From Ichthyophonus hoferi (lineage: Eukaryota; Opisthokonta; Ichthyosporea; Ichthyophonida; Ichthyophonidae), in the NCBI GenBank assembly GCA_002751075.1, contig NAOQ01000259.1, forward strand, positions 25,840 to 89,839: a stretch of DNA of 64,000 nt, in the 5' to 3' direction. Below the pieces are notes generated by a model. That model was not told the origin of the DNA, did no database searches, and saw only the letters and a program-made list of their open reading frames with translations. A program made the translations under genes and the position numbers. Below are positions 41,728 to 56,700 of the stretch, piece after piece; the stretch's first letter is position 1; the number at the start of each line of letters is the position of its first letter.

Positions 41728-44700
41728 TTTTAAGTTATTTTTTAAGAGTCGTGCTACTGGAATGAATTATAATAAGACATATTAGAAGCTGTTTTCATAG
41801 ATATCAGTTGTTGGCTGGTTTGTCATGGCAGTTTCTATGGTCAATTAATTTATCCTTACTCTTGTTTATGTTCTTAGTATGCTGCCCCCATTTTCAATAA
41901 TACGGAAAGTCAACCTCTGTAATTGACATAGACCGCTCGAATAAGCGCTCACTAGTTATAATATCACTATAACCTTTAAATAAATTCTTTGTAAGATATA
42001 ATTGGAACTCTCCGTCAACCTTCATCTGTAACAATCTTTATGTTCACCATTTTGTAGCATGTGATTATATTGCTAAAAAACCCATTCTCAATCGACGAGG
42101 CCACATTATTTTTCTAACTAAAACGCATTTCATAATATGGAAAGGAATGGATTTCCAAGGATCTTGTCCATAATTCAAAGTGTTATGCCATCATAACTGT
42201 GAATCGATTGTATTAGATGAATGATCTACTCACTCTGCTAAAGCTTTAATCTTAAACCACATTTAGGAGAGGGGTCACCAATACAAGACTTTACACTGCT
42301 CTACTTGGCCCTATCCAAGTACACCACTCTGGTCTTTATCATTGTTAGTTTGTGTTTTCCATTAGTCAGGTATGTATGCCAAGAAAGGTTTTATGGCTAA
42401 CAGACAAGCATAACTATCCATCAATGGATATGCCAACAAATTTTTATTTTGGAAAATGTAATAAGATGGTTAACTCCGAATGAACACGTGGTTTGGCCAA
42501 AGTCGTGATAGCAAACAGATTTTGAAATAATTATTCTCAACAGATAAATGAATTTGTCAATACATAGTATGTGGTATGTGGTATGTGAGAACCGAGAACC
42601 TACATTAGGAAGGAAATTGGTTGATGCATCATCCAAATAAGGACATGTAATATTAGATTCTCGAGATAAAATCAGACAAATCTAGTGGGCTTTAGTGGTC
42701 TTTTGGGAATTGTGTTAACCAAAAGGATCTTTACGATTGATGTCATTTACATTAATGAACACGGTTACAGTTAGCACTCGAGATAAACAAAAATTGGAAT
42801 AGTATAAAAGAAAACAGAAACAACTCATACAAGACCTTCGCTGCTTACATATACGGGGCGCGGACCCGCTCACACATATGCGCACCCATCGCTAACACAC
42901 ACGTACTTAGCACAATAGTCAATATTTACATTGTAATATAGCATCCCTTACTGATGAGTCTCATTGTGCTATATCCACATTAATACCTGAACGAATCACA
43001 TAAATTCCCTCTGACTTAAAGCAGAGGAATAATTTCTACAGCCAGTTACCTAGAGAGTTCGTATATGCGCCTTCTATAGGATTTCTACCATTACAACTGA
43101 GTCTTGTAAACAGATCAGATCAATTAGTAATTACTACCGTTAGCTCAGCAAAATTCACTATTATTCACCAACCAAATGGAGATCTCGAAACCCGTGGGTA
43201 AGTCACTGGAACTACCACAGATTGCTATGAAAAATAAGGTAATGTTTTCTTTTAAGAATACATATGACAAAATATACTATGCACTAGTCTTTATTAAAAA
43301 GATAGCACGAGCTTTATTTACAGAATATCCTATCATCGATCAGGAATCATTAATATAATATTTAAATAAATACTGAATTACAGGTCTCCTCTTTTTTCAT
43401 GAATCAAGCACAGTTCATCTACACTATAGTCACACACATTAGTGAAAATGCATAGCCTTTTGTGTTAATACAGCAGCCAACAAGCGCCATAAGCCAAGCC
43501 GTTTGTTAACTAAGATATTACTTAATCTGTAGTGAATGAATGAGATGCATTTGAACTCTGGCGGTACCATAGAGATTTAGGCATAGGTAGTAGTACTAAC
43601 GTCAAGGCTTTCAAAGTCGACTAGAATTGTTTTCATCGGTTGACCCAAATTAATTTATGCAGTGTATTCAATGGAAAGGCTAGATAGGTTGAGTTTTAAT
43701 TACCTGCCAGGTCAAAGCCCCTCTTCGCCATTATAACCTGAGGTTTATTTCCTTGATTTTAGGATCACTTTAACGTTTATCTCTCGGACGTTTTGCACTA
43801 GAAGTGTACTATCACTAAATAATCTTCAAAAAAATCTTACATAGGATGTTAGAAACCCAGATTTGTACACAAAGAACCACATAGTACCCAAAAGTTCGAC
43901 ATGGGTAGATTAATTAGACAGGAAGTGCAATCTTTAGTTTAGATAGGGCTTAATAGGTGTTTTATTGGAAGAATAAAATATAATTATTTATCTTAAAGAA
44001 GATTCGAGATTTTTTAACAAATATTTAGATACAAAAAGTAACACACTGATTACAGTTATCGTTTGAGTAAGCCACACACAGCAATGTACAACTTTATAAT
44101 GTGAATATGGTCATTGGTTCCTACATATATACCTACAGTTTATTTTTTATTGTACTATAGTAATGACCTTTTTTTTAACATATTTAAAAAAGTTAATCGT
44201 TTTTCATTTTTTAAACAATACACTTGAATGGAGTTTTAAATTTCCTCTCATTTATCCTGCACTTTTGGGGAGAGGGCACAGTTATCTTGCGGGTATTTCA
44301 TATCCTTTCTACTACCTTAAAAAGAAGACGGTACGGTAACCTATGCATGTATTTTCAAATTATGTAACTTACTTGAACATTAGTATTTTGGGGCAATTAC
44401 AGAGATCTTATTATTATATTTATTGTTATTGTGGCCTGACTTGCATTTATTATGCCATGAGTTCAAGTTATTATCATTGTCATCAAGCCACCGCAGATAC
44501 CTTACAATCTTTGGAATTTATAACAACGTTCTTGAAATAGGTCTGATTGGCCTGTCCTACATATGGTGCTGTTAGAGCCAATAAACGTACATTACATATA
44601 ATGTTTTGAAATAAAAGTTGCCGATGTAGAAATGTAGGGCTATCTATAAAATATTTAGCGTACATGCAAGTAAGCTGACCAATACTGCTGCTTAGAGCCA

Positions 44701-44755
44701 TCCTCAAACACATATTAAACACACACGTTTAATATAGTAGGAGCGAAATACTAGA
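41728..44755. other. AT-rich, gene-poor block
   Basis: 3 kb between the Rab14 duplicate and the coronin-7 start. It has AT-rich runs and one short frame at 43176-43358 starting MEISKPVGKSLELPQ with no recognised family. The coronin-7 promoter should lie near its right end. No tRNA or repeat was recognised. Confidence 0.55.
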
Positions 44756-47700
44756 ATGAAGCGGTTCCAAGCTTCCAAGTTTAAAAATACTTTGCCACAG
44801 GAGGCTAAGAGGGAGGTATGTTATTTACCGTCTTTAACTCGTTATAAAAGTATAAGGTATTTGTAGTAAAACCCGGCTTAGCTATAGGATTCTTTCTTAT
44901 TAGTTCTGATACTTATATATCAATACATAATCACTTATATATTATATAATATAATATACTTATATATCAAAACTATATATTTATTCATTACACCATATCT
45001 ATCTATGTATTCAAGTAAGATGCGTATATCTTAGCATGTAACAAGTTAATGTGGGCCCTTTTCTTATCCAGAGTAAGTATACTTATGGTATATATGCGGA
45101 GAGAAACTCTCTTACTCAATTACAAGGGCATTTTTATGATGTAAATTACGTATATCCTTTAAAGTTGATGTTACAGCCAGTTTTACTTAGACTCCATTTT
45201 CACCCGAGTAGTGACTTACAACACTATAGACTATATTTCGTAACACCCTCTGTGCCCTCATTTATTAGTACCTTCCCCTTTTTGCAGAATTGGTATTCTG
45301 ATGTTAAGTGTAGTGACCTACATGTTGACAACCATGGCATCACAGCCAGTTCCAAATATATTGCCTTCCCTCTGAACACTCAAGGCAAGTCCATCTCCTA
45401 TAGTTCCTCTATAACCCCTAGTTGCACTACTGTTCTATCAAGTTACAAGTATTAAGAAGGGGTCGTTCTTACGTGTTCAGTTTTTCTCTAGATCTGGTTA
45501 TAGTTCTGTTAAAATAATTTTGGCTTTGGTTTGGCTTTGGAGAAACTAACTTGGCACCACTCTCTTTAATACACGTATCTTTATTAACGTGTGAGGAGAC
45601 AGAGCCGTAGGCCTATTTGCACCATGCAAAAGAAAAAATTGAAAGAAATTAGGTTTAGGTGTAGGTATTTTTATATTAATGTGCTCGTGGAGCAAGTGAC
45701 ACAGGTATAATTGCAGATATTGTAGTAGGGTTATTATATCATCTTATTTGTAGCCTAACCATATATGGCCTTGCATTGCAGGGGGTGGTACAGTTGGTGT
45801 AATCCCCCTTGGGCAGGACGGAAAACAATTGGCCAATATACATCAAATAGCGGCGCATAGTTCACCAATTAGTGAGCTTGTTTTTGCACCTTTCCTTGAA
45901 GGGGTCCTGGCTACAGGGTCATATGATGCAACTGTAAGGCCTCAGCACTGCCTCCCCAAATCCCATTTGGCCTAAGTCATACATCACGTCATACATCTTA
46001 GATTTACTAAATAGTTGTTTGATTGGTGTTGCCACAGTCTTCATTAATGAATGCACGTGGGGGACCAAAACACACCATAGTCAAACACGCACACATATAT
46101 ACATACACACTTTTACACATATATATAGGTGCATATTGAGGATAATTCGTATACATCCCTACTTACAAGTTCACATTTACATTCACCTACATCTATATGC
46201 ATGAGCACACACTAGGCAACATAGACCATCTCTGTTATTAGAGCATATATGTATTAGAGGTTAAGGTGATACAGACTAATCATACACTTTAATATACTGA
46301 TCGGGCTCACAAGGATGTATTAATTAGGAGGCGAGTTTGTCTCTCTTACGCCACGTATTGCTACTTGTTGCATTCCAACACCATGGGTATATGCATATAT
46401 TTACATGCTTATCTGGTGTATAATGTAGTGTCACAATACTTGGGGATACATAGTGGTTAGGTAAAGGAAAAGAGCTTAAGTCCATTTTTGTTCCTGTTGT
46501 GAAGGACTGTCTGTTTCTTATATAACCCCTTAATCCCTCCAGGTTCGTGTCTGGTCTATAGAAGGCGATGAGACCAGCACAATGCTGTCGCAACCAATAG
46601 CTACACTAACTAGTGATCACAAATGCATCCAATCTTTGGCCTGGAACACATGTGCCTCAGATGTAAGTGACGGTTAGGCCTTTGTTTATATCTGACTTGA
46701 CGTGACGTAAAACACATATATAGGTAGGGGATGATGTAGCAACATGTATGATTGGTGAGGAGACAAGGAGAGAGAGGAAAGCACAACATTGACTTTGCAA
46801 AAATCTAACACTACTTGAATAGATTTTAGCGGCAGGAGCAGATCACAGTGTAAAAGTCTATGATGTGAACACCCAGGTGGCCACAGGGTCCACGACTCTA
46901 GATTCCCCCGTACAGGTAGGTATCAGACCTTGGCTCTGTACTGTCCTGGCTATGCAATCCCTTTATGATTTTATGCATTATCAGCTATCTCTCCCGAGTT
47001 ACTGCTACCACTACCTTAGGTTCCAGTAGCAGCCAGACCTGTCTATCTATAGTATCTTATATATGTTGCAGCACATACCCATGTATTTCCTGTACGGTAG
47101 GGTAGGGCCAGCGTGAAGGCGTGTGCACAGTAAATGAAACAGCTGTATTATTACATCAATGACATATACAGTGTACCCCACCCACCTACACTATTTACTG
47201 CCATACTCTAATGATCCAATTGCATAATACTGCCTGGGTGAAATATTCTGTAACAGGTCTAATGACATGATTGAGTATTATAGCTGTGCTATGGTGACTA
47301 GGCTTATCTGACCAACCCATAGTGGGTGGACTGGAACTATGAGGGGAACATGCTAGCTAGTACCTGGAAGGATGGACGGCTGAGAGTGATTGACGGGCGA
47401 ACAGGGGAGGTGGTGCAGGTAGGTTAATGGTATTAGATGTGGGTCCGTACTGTATTGGTGGGCTAGGAGGTATTGTTGTTGGCTTAGTTCTATATCTATC
47501 TCTATCTTATATGCCATGTGGGGAGGCCCTCTCTTTTGTATACAAACTGTATTGCCACTATTAATTGACTGCACACGGGGATGGTGTATATGTACATTTA
47601 TATAATAGTTTCTCTCTTAACTGTTTTCTGTGTATCTTAGATTACAAATACCCATATATGCATACACCTTATTTATTACCGGCCATCGAAAAAAAAAAGG

Positions 47701-50700
47701 GATGGAGGAATCTAGTACCAGTTTAATTTGGTTGCCATGCATTTCAATTTTGGCTGCAAGTCATAAATATTTTTGTCTCACATGATTAATGGCCAATAGG
47801 AGGGTAAGGGCCATGCTGGTGTGAAAAAGTCAGCCGTCCTTTGGCTAGGCCCTAAGAATTTGATCTTGACTACAGGCTTCAGTAAGGTAATCTTTTCTAC
47901 TAATTAGCCCATTGTATGCACTTTTATCATCACTTGTGGACCAATGACTACTCAGACATATGGGTGCATGTAATTTTATATATGCAATCATTGGCAAACC
48001 TGTTTGTTTTATGCCAAAATTAAAATGTATAGATTACCTATATCTCTCCAATACCAACGATTCATTAGCTAATCTGTATCTAATATCAATAGCACAAAGG
48101 AGGCTTCCTTTATTTGTTGTTGTTTAGCGCCCACCTAGCTAACAGTTTGTATGATAATAGCTACTTGTTTTGTGTTTAAATGCCAATAGAGAGTATATTG
48201 TATAAGGCATTATACTGGGGCACTAACATTCTATTACCATAGCAACATGTAAACCACTAGTGTGTTTTACGACATGGTTGGATGTATTTTATTTACTCTG
48301 TTACAGGATAATGGGATAATATATATGTATATATATATATTATGAACGGGCATCTACATACATACATGCATACTGCATACATATATACGTACATACTATA
48401 TATACACGTATACAGGTACATATCCTTATACCTATATGACAATGCTATACTCTTTGATCTAGTAGACTAATTTACAGCCCTCCTGGTGCGCGTTATAGAT
48501 GCGAGAGCGTGAGGTCTGTCTGCATGACCCTCGTAATATGACCACTCCCCTAGCAACCCATACCATTGATTCCTCCCCGGGCCTGTTGCTACCTATGTAT
48601 GACGTAGACACCAATCTGTGCTTCTTGGCTGGCAAGGTAAGTGAGTCACGTATAGTCCATCATTTGTATCGCTTTGTTCACATACACGAATCAATATAAG
48701 GGGGGAACTGGGCTATGGATAGGCATCCTCAGGTGGTAGGCCTACCCTCTATTAGTATTATCACTCTAAGGCCTTATGGTTGGCGCCTGGCTAATGTTTG
48801 CGGAGCTGTGGGTCCTCCACATAGGCTATTGCCTTGTCATGATTGGTCCATTTTCTTCCCTAATGCATGTTGTCTTATTGGTTGAATGGTACGTGGCATT
48901 GCTTTATGGGGATGACTTGACTCTAAATATAAACATGAGATAGAGGTGGATGAAAGGAGATAGCACGTCATAGTCTCTTGGTCTACAATCAATCATGACT
49001 TTAATGCACATATGAGGATCATTCTTTCAATATATACAGATATCACGTACAAACACCGTTTGATATTCAATATACTTACTTATACACACATAATACACAC
49101 GTTTAAGTGCATACATATTCATATACACAATTCCATACATAATAAAAGGGGGCTAGCTGTTTTTGTTTTTGTTTGTGATTAGACTGACGTACAATACAAT
49201 GGAACTGTTCTCATTCATCTAACTTGTGAGCGAATGCAGGGTGATTCCACTGTGAGACTGTTTGAACTAAGCGAGGCTACCAAGCCTACCCTCTCCCCCT
49301 GTAAGGCCCTCTCCTATTGGCTTTTCTGTGATTAAATTCTGGCCTGATTGACTTTAAAGCAAGCTTTGCACTGCTTTCCTTTTGCAACCTAGATATTTTT
49401 CCCCATTATATTTTCTGTTTTTGTTCAATTATTTTTGTTGTGCTCTTGCCATATTTGTCTTGAAGCTGTATATGACCAATGAAAGTGACTGGGCCATGGG
49501 ATGCGATGGATGTAGTGGCGGTGTTCACATCACAAATAGACCAGAAAGGGGCGTGTATGGTGCCCAAGGCCCAGCTAGATGTCATGAACTGTGAGGTGGC
49601 CCGTATGCTTCGTCTCACGCCTCAGGCTATCATCCCGGTCTCCTTCAATGTCCCTCGTAAGGTGCGTGGATACCTCTGTATGATATGGGTTGCCTGGACG
49701 TTTTAAATGTTGTTACGGGAGTAATGTAATAGTACATGGTTGCGTACTTGTGTTGTTGTGGGATGCTTTGTCAAATGTTTCAACGTATAATAGAACACTA
49801 TATTGGTGTTAGATAGTTTTTTCTGCAATTGATGCACTTAGGTGTACACTACTATAATACTGACATTTAGAGTGTAAAGTATAGGATCAATATATATTCC
49901 AATCAACTAACACACAAATGTGCAATTTTCAATAACATCTATAAAGGAATGTGGGGTATTCAATTATTGCCTGCATATATCTATTGAATTTGTATTGATC
50001 TATCTGGTTAACATTGATCTATTTTATTAACGTTGACTGCGTAAACTGGCCATACCTGCGGATTGGTAAATAAAACCACGCCAAACAGCATAGATAGCCA
50101 AGATGAGGATGATGGGGTATATGGCACAGGCCACATTATGATTCTAAAACCCAATAGGTGGACTGACCTTGGTTTATTTTTAGAGTCATAGAGAGTTTTC
50201 CAGTGAGCTGTTTCCAGACACCAGGGGATTGGTTCCTGCATGCAGTGCTGTTGATTGGTTAGCAGGAAGGTACGTAATGATCAGTGTTTCACCCATAAGT
50301 AGATAGACCCCAAGCCATGGTTGCTATATGACGTTATGGCAGTGCGGTTTCATTTTCTATATTTGGTATTCCAGACAACGCTCCCTGAGAGATGATCTAC
50401 AACCAATCATCCTCTGCTATTGGCTTCCTATTTATTTTAGCATTACCTGTAAATGGCAACATGTTGATAATTGGATGGCCGGATACAAGTAAGAGAGACA
50501 ACCCATAGTAGACAGGGGTGTAAGAGGGCCTCAGGAGCCCTTCTTTGCGAGTCACCTCTCCCACCTGCTCCTGATCATCTGTATTAACCCCTGTCATTAT
50601 ATAATATTTATCTACGTATTCCTACCATTGCTCCTTTGCATGATAAATTATGTATCCACTATATATTACTATCATGGATTAATCACACTTCGCTCCTTTA

Positions 50701-53700
50701 GTGACGCGCAGCCAATCCTAATGAGCCTAGATCCAAGCAAAGTACCTGCTCCTGTTGCTATGGCGCCTACAACATGTTTATCAAGCATCAATAAGCCTTC
50801 TACAATTCCATCACCATCCAATCCCGTGCCTGTTGTACCTCAGGAGGAGGCCGTAAAGGCCAGTTCAATTAGAGTCCAGACTGGTTTTACAGGTGGGGGC
50901 ACAACCAGTCATATAGCGAGATATCTAAATAAAGATATATACATTCTAGCACATGCTTACTGTCACGTCCTCATTCCTTTATTACAATACCTCCACCCCC
51001 CATAATATCTATGAGGTAAATGCACATTTAAGGAGTTATTATAGGGAAGTATTGTATGTCTGCGTGACATGAAGCCAATGATTGAATGGTCTTTCTGGCA
51101 CAGAAGGCCCCAAGGAGAGAGGTGGCCCCGCCCAATCATCTCTTCCTATACAGGTTTGATCTTACTCCCCCCCTGCATGGCTTCAATATTCCCCTGGCCA
51201 CTACTACGTGATTAGGAATAATTAATATCAAATATATCTCTACCAATGTCTTGTTGATCATGGTCCCCCGTGATTCTCAATGTATGCAAGGATGTATACA
51301 AATTAGCTATAGACTATTATCATACCGCAGGCTAAAAGGGTCCTGTTGCATACCTCCATTGCTACATGTCATCCTTATTTTAGGTTAACTCTTTACTCTT
51401 AGGATAGGTTAGTTAACGGCCACCTAAACGAGCCATGGAAATATACAGATAGAAGGTGTCACGTACAGGGTAACACATGGGTCAGTGCTGTATATTGTAT
51501 ACTGTAGGCAGTTGGACAACCTCCCCTATCTATATACCTGACACTTCCCGCCCCCTCCGTCTACGTTAGAGCGTGAAGGTAGTACGGTCGTCCAAGGTAA
51601 GACATATAGAATGGAGAGTTCTCCACCGCAATAACAATATTGATGACATCAGAGACCTTTTACTGGCCTTTCCGGCAGACAGCAACCTATTGGCGGTAAG
51701 TCACATGATACGAGAGATTACCTAGGAAGGTGTAGGTGTAAACGTGTGTCATGTGATATTGGTACAGTCAAATTAGAATACTGCAGTGTTATGTTAAGTA
51801 AACGTGGAGTTCACGTGTTCGTGTTATAGTTATAGTTGTAGGTCTAGTTATAGGTTAGATCTATGCGAAAGGGTAGAGGTGCAACTAATATTAAAAGGTG
51901 GCTAGGTCAATCATATCTGGAGAATAAAGATGAAATTATTAATTTATGTTGCCATAGTACTATCTTAATATGGTTGGCTAACTATATCCATAAGCATTAC
52001 AATAGATCTAATTTGTAATTGGTATATGCTGCTTTAAGAGCGATCAATCATTAGCCTTAAGTTAGGTTATCACGTGGACTGAACTAATTACAATATATAT
52101 TATAACATATTGTAATTTTACTGTGGCATGATAGGCTGGGCCTTAGAGATAGTTGGCATGTACTGTGTACTGACGGGAAAGGGGGCACAGGCAAGTGCCC
52201 AGTTTGTGGTATATCCCCAATCAGGAGCTGGTGGGCAACTGGCAGTGGTGAAACATGCACTGACCAGTCCAGAGCAAGAGCCCACTGAGGTCATTATCAT
52301 TCTCTCTTTGTGCTGTGTGGCTGGTTCCTTATTTGGCCTTCTCCATTACGTGTTTTATTTCCCCCAATGATGAGGGACTTTGTTTTATTATATAAGATCA
52401 CACGTTTATCATTTCTAGCTTCCAATCAGCAGTATGCAGGGCCTCAATCAGTGAAAATCAAGTTAATTAAATGACAGCAATTAGTAAATGCAAGGTTTGA
52501 CCACCCTCCTTACAGCCCATTCGTCTAAGTCAACGGCCACACGCCCTAGTTAATCACAGTTCTGTGCTGGACTTTACTATGAGTCCCTTTCACCCCTGTG
52601 TGGTGGCTGCAGGTACATGGGAGAGGGAGGGGGAGGGTAGGGTGGGGGTGTATAAAGAGAGGTGCATGATTTAAATGTAAGGTTTGCGTTTATTAGTAAA
52701 CTATTTCCCAATCAAAAGAAGAGCAACCAAATGTCTGCCTTATTACTATGACCACGCATAAGCATTCTACCCATTGGCGGATTATCATATGTTTACACCA
52801 TGACACCCTTAGCATGTGAGGACGGCCATGTGAAGGTGTGGGAGGTGAAGGGAAGGGGGCTGGTGGAGGATGCCACAGAACCAATCAGGGACTTGAAAGG
52901 TGAGTGCGATAGTCTTTTAACCAGACATGTAATTGGCCATGTAGAACCACCCGACTTTCTATGTATTGCCTATCACCTAGGTAAATTGTGTAGGCAATGA
53001 AAGCCCGACCCCATGTCCTACTCTCTTAGTCTGGCGTAACTTTATCCAACCCCAAAGCTAAGACAAATAGATGATTCTAATTGGTACACCCTTGATGCTA
53101 TTTAAATGGCACAGACTGTGCAAAGCACTACTAATAGAAAACATGCTCATTTTAATGCGCCAATTGAAATAGCCCTATCATGGTTAACTTATTTTTATTT
53201 ACTCTCTAGATTATAGAGCATTTATCCCATTATAGTCCTATGCTTGAGAAGGATGTCTGTGATAACGGTGTTATGGAGTCGTTATTTCTTGTGACATTGG
53301 ACTAATTGTAATGTAGCATCCCCCAGCGGTTGAAATAACCATTGGGTGATTTTAGTACACGAGGTATTTTTTAAAAAATAAGCCGATCCACGGCCTTTTC
53401 ACTTAGATAAATCTTTTTTGCATGCTATTATCCTTCAATGGTGGCAGTGAGTACAACATACAGTGATGTGTCAGTCTCATGGCAGACTTACCCTGACCTG
53501 GCATATGATCTATGGAATTATGGCTAGGATTGGTATCGTAGATTGACTGGGTGGTTACAATACAACAAATTATATGTAGCCCACCTCTATGATTGGGTAA
53601 TCCTAGCCATCTCCAGGCATTGAGGGCTTTATTAGCTGTAGGCGATTGGCCTCTGACATGTGTTAATGCGTTATAAAATTATCTGTAAATACTGATTGGG

Positions 53701-56700
53701 TGGGGCAGGCCATACTATGAAGGCTAGCCTGGTCAAGTTCCACCCACTGGCCAGCGACATACTCTACTCGGCAGGTATGTTATGTTAGTAGGCTGCACTC
53801 TCTAGGGCCCTGTGTGATGGAAAGTCTTCTCACGGTGTTCCGTAAGGGCCTTGCACTACAGATATCCTGTAGGCCACTTATATAACCTGTCTGCAATTCA
53901 TAACAAAACAAGGGAGGCTGTAGAGAGGGCATATTGGAAGAACTAAATATTTTTAAAACATGACACCTAGAGCTATATATAGGTGACTGATCTAGCCCAG
54001 TGCCCAGTGTGGTGCTATTACCTGTACACATCATCTATGATGTCATTTCATATGCGTTAATTGAATGACAATTAATTGCCTATACCATTGCTAATTAATT
54101 ACCTGCCATACTATTTATAGCATATTAACTAGTCCCTTAGATTTACTTGAATGCTATCCTCCCTCTATGGTTTATAGCGCAGTTTACGTAGACTCCACCT
54201 TCAGCACCATGTTTCTCCTGTATATATTCCCTATGATCAGGGTAGGCCTGTGGTTAGATATAGAGAGGTCATAGAGGTCATAGCCTGTAATAGTATTTAC
54301 CCTGGTCTGGTAACCCTACAGGATTGGATTACACTGTACGTGGCTGGGATCTGTCCAATGGCTGTGAATTTGTACAGATTGCCCACCCTGACCAGGTGGG
54401 ATGTTGTTAGCAAGGCTGTCATCTCTTTCTCTCTCTACACCCCCTTTGCCTCTTTCTCCCATCCTACTGATTGCTAGATCATATTGTCATTCTATACCTA
54501 GCTATTGTCCAGTTATGACCATAGTACATGCCCTAACCTAGGCTGCCCCCTATAGATTCACTCTATGGATATCTCCTTTGATGGTGCCCGTGTAGTTACC
54601 CTATGTGGTGACGGCTGTGTGAGGGTGTGGGAAGCAAGGAATGGGGCTTTAATTAAGGTAACTCTCTCCTACGTCACATGGATAGGCTTGAAGGCTGTTG
54701 GTTGGTCGTATTGAGAATGAGAATATAGAATGATATGATAGAGAGTGCATGCTACAGGTGATGCTATAGGGAACGAGAGAGATATATATAGGGAGAAAGA
54801 TAATGGGGCGCACACAGGGTGTATAATGCGATAGGGTCCTTAGAGTAGCGTGGTATTCTTATATATATGGGGGAGAGTGTGTAGGATATAGGATTATTAA
54901 TAGGGTGAGATATAGGGCTAGTAACAGAGAGGGAGGGCCGCAGATGACAAAGGGAAATGGAGCTATTCGTGGAGGGAGAGTGAAATTTCTAGAATCTACC
55001 AATCGAATAGTTGTTACTGGAATGATCGGGTATGTTGACCAATTGCATAGTGGTTATGGGTTATTGGATTTTTGTAAATCTATCACATATTCCTTTTCGC
55101 CAATTACAAATGTTCATTAATTCATTCTCATTTCCCTGCCTCTACCTGTACTCACTTCTTCTACCCTGTAAGGGTATATATGTATTGTATATAAGGTAGT
55201 ATATACATATATACTAGTTATATGTAGTGTATATAGGGTATGATATACATATAACCTAGGTATATGTACTGTATATAAGGTATGGTACACATATATACTA
55301 GTTATATGTAGTGTATATAGGGTATGATATACATATAACCTTGGTATATGTACTGTATATAAGGTATGGTGCACATATATACTAGCCTAGATAAAGGGTG
55401 TGCTTCTTTACTGTAGGGTCAGGCCCAGGGTAAGCCGTAAGTAAATAGGTTTAATTAATTTTTACACTAGATAAAAACACACATATGGGTATTATAAATG
55501 CATGATATATGTAGGTATTGATTGGATAACCTTCAGAGGCCTGCGGCAAGTACAGATAGTTGATGAAAACACCCTGGAGGTCTTAGCCACTCACAAGCTA
55601 GATTCACAGCCTGCCCCCCTAGACCCAGTCTATGACGCAGGGTCTTCTGTTCTCTTCCTGTGTGGTAGGGTAGGTAACCATGCTAACGATAGGTACAGGG
55701 TAAAGGAGGGAAAGAGATAGGGTAGGGTAGGTCCTGTAGATCTGTGAATGAATTGGTGCGGAGAAGAGAGTATAGCTAGTTTGATTGGATTCTTTGTTAT
55801 AGCGTGTTATGATATGTTTAGGCGTTTACCTTAATTGGCCTATCAGTATTCATCACTGCTTTTTTTTCTCCGTCATTTCCATTGGTATTCATATTTTAAT
55901 TGGATCCCCCTCATATTTTCGTGTACCTAAAGCCCTTATTGGTTCACATATTATTGGCTGCCTTCTGTCACTTTGTAAATACCCACTTACCAGCCCTATT
56001 TCTATATATTATGTATATTATGTTTTAAATCAACCAATATACGTGTCGAGTTTGATATGCATGCAGTCTGAACATGTATCGTGATATGCAGCCATATATA
56101 TACCTCTATATCTCCCTTGGTATATCATACCTGTACCTTGTTATGTGCCCTCTAGGCCTGTGGTTCCTACCTGTATACCTTCAGGGCTGTAGGTTCGTGG
56201 CTTGGTCTGGCCTGATATATATCTGTAGGTGTTTATGTGTAACATACCTGGTTATATATCTGTATGTATACTCGATGCTGATTGGCTGTACCTCCTAGGG
56301 TGAAGGGACCATTCACATGCTGGAGTTGACAGATCAGGCCCCATACCTCTTTCTATTGGCTAGCTATACCAGCGCCCAAACACAACTAGGCATTTCTTTC
56401 CTTCCTAAACCTCAGTGTGACGTCAGGTGAGGGGTAATATGAATGGTAGATAATGTACTATAATTCAATCACAATGGCCGGTAGTCCATGACTCTGCTTT
56501 AGTCGCCTGGGTCCAATGTATATGTGGTGGAAAGGGAGTAGGGATAAGGGAGCAGTCAAGTAGAGATAATAGAAGATAGAAGGTCAGGGTGGGCCTACCA
56601 GGAGCGACCATTACAGTGTAGATACTCCCTCTGATTGGCCCTAATCTAATGGCATGATGGCAGGAATGTAGAGTTTATGAGGGCCCTCAAGCTCACCAAA

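Noticed and set aside
42840-42910. GC-rich patch, checked as a tRNA or small RNA
   Set aside because: No cloverleaf, no A/B box pair and no stable long stem could be seen.
45051-45287. Plus-strand open frame upstream of coronin-7 exon 2
   Set aside because: The frame is open into exon 2, but coronin similarity begins exactly at the acceptor before 45288 and the preceding exon joins it in phase; the left part is intron.
55117-55374. Repetitive minus-strand frame with a 14-residue period rich in Tyr, His and Thr
   Set aside because: It is the translation of the 42-bp minisatellite, whose length is a multiple of three; it lies in a coronin-7 intron.
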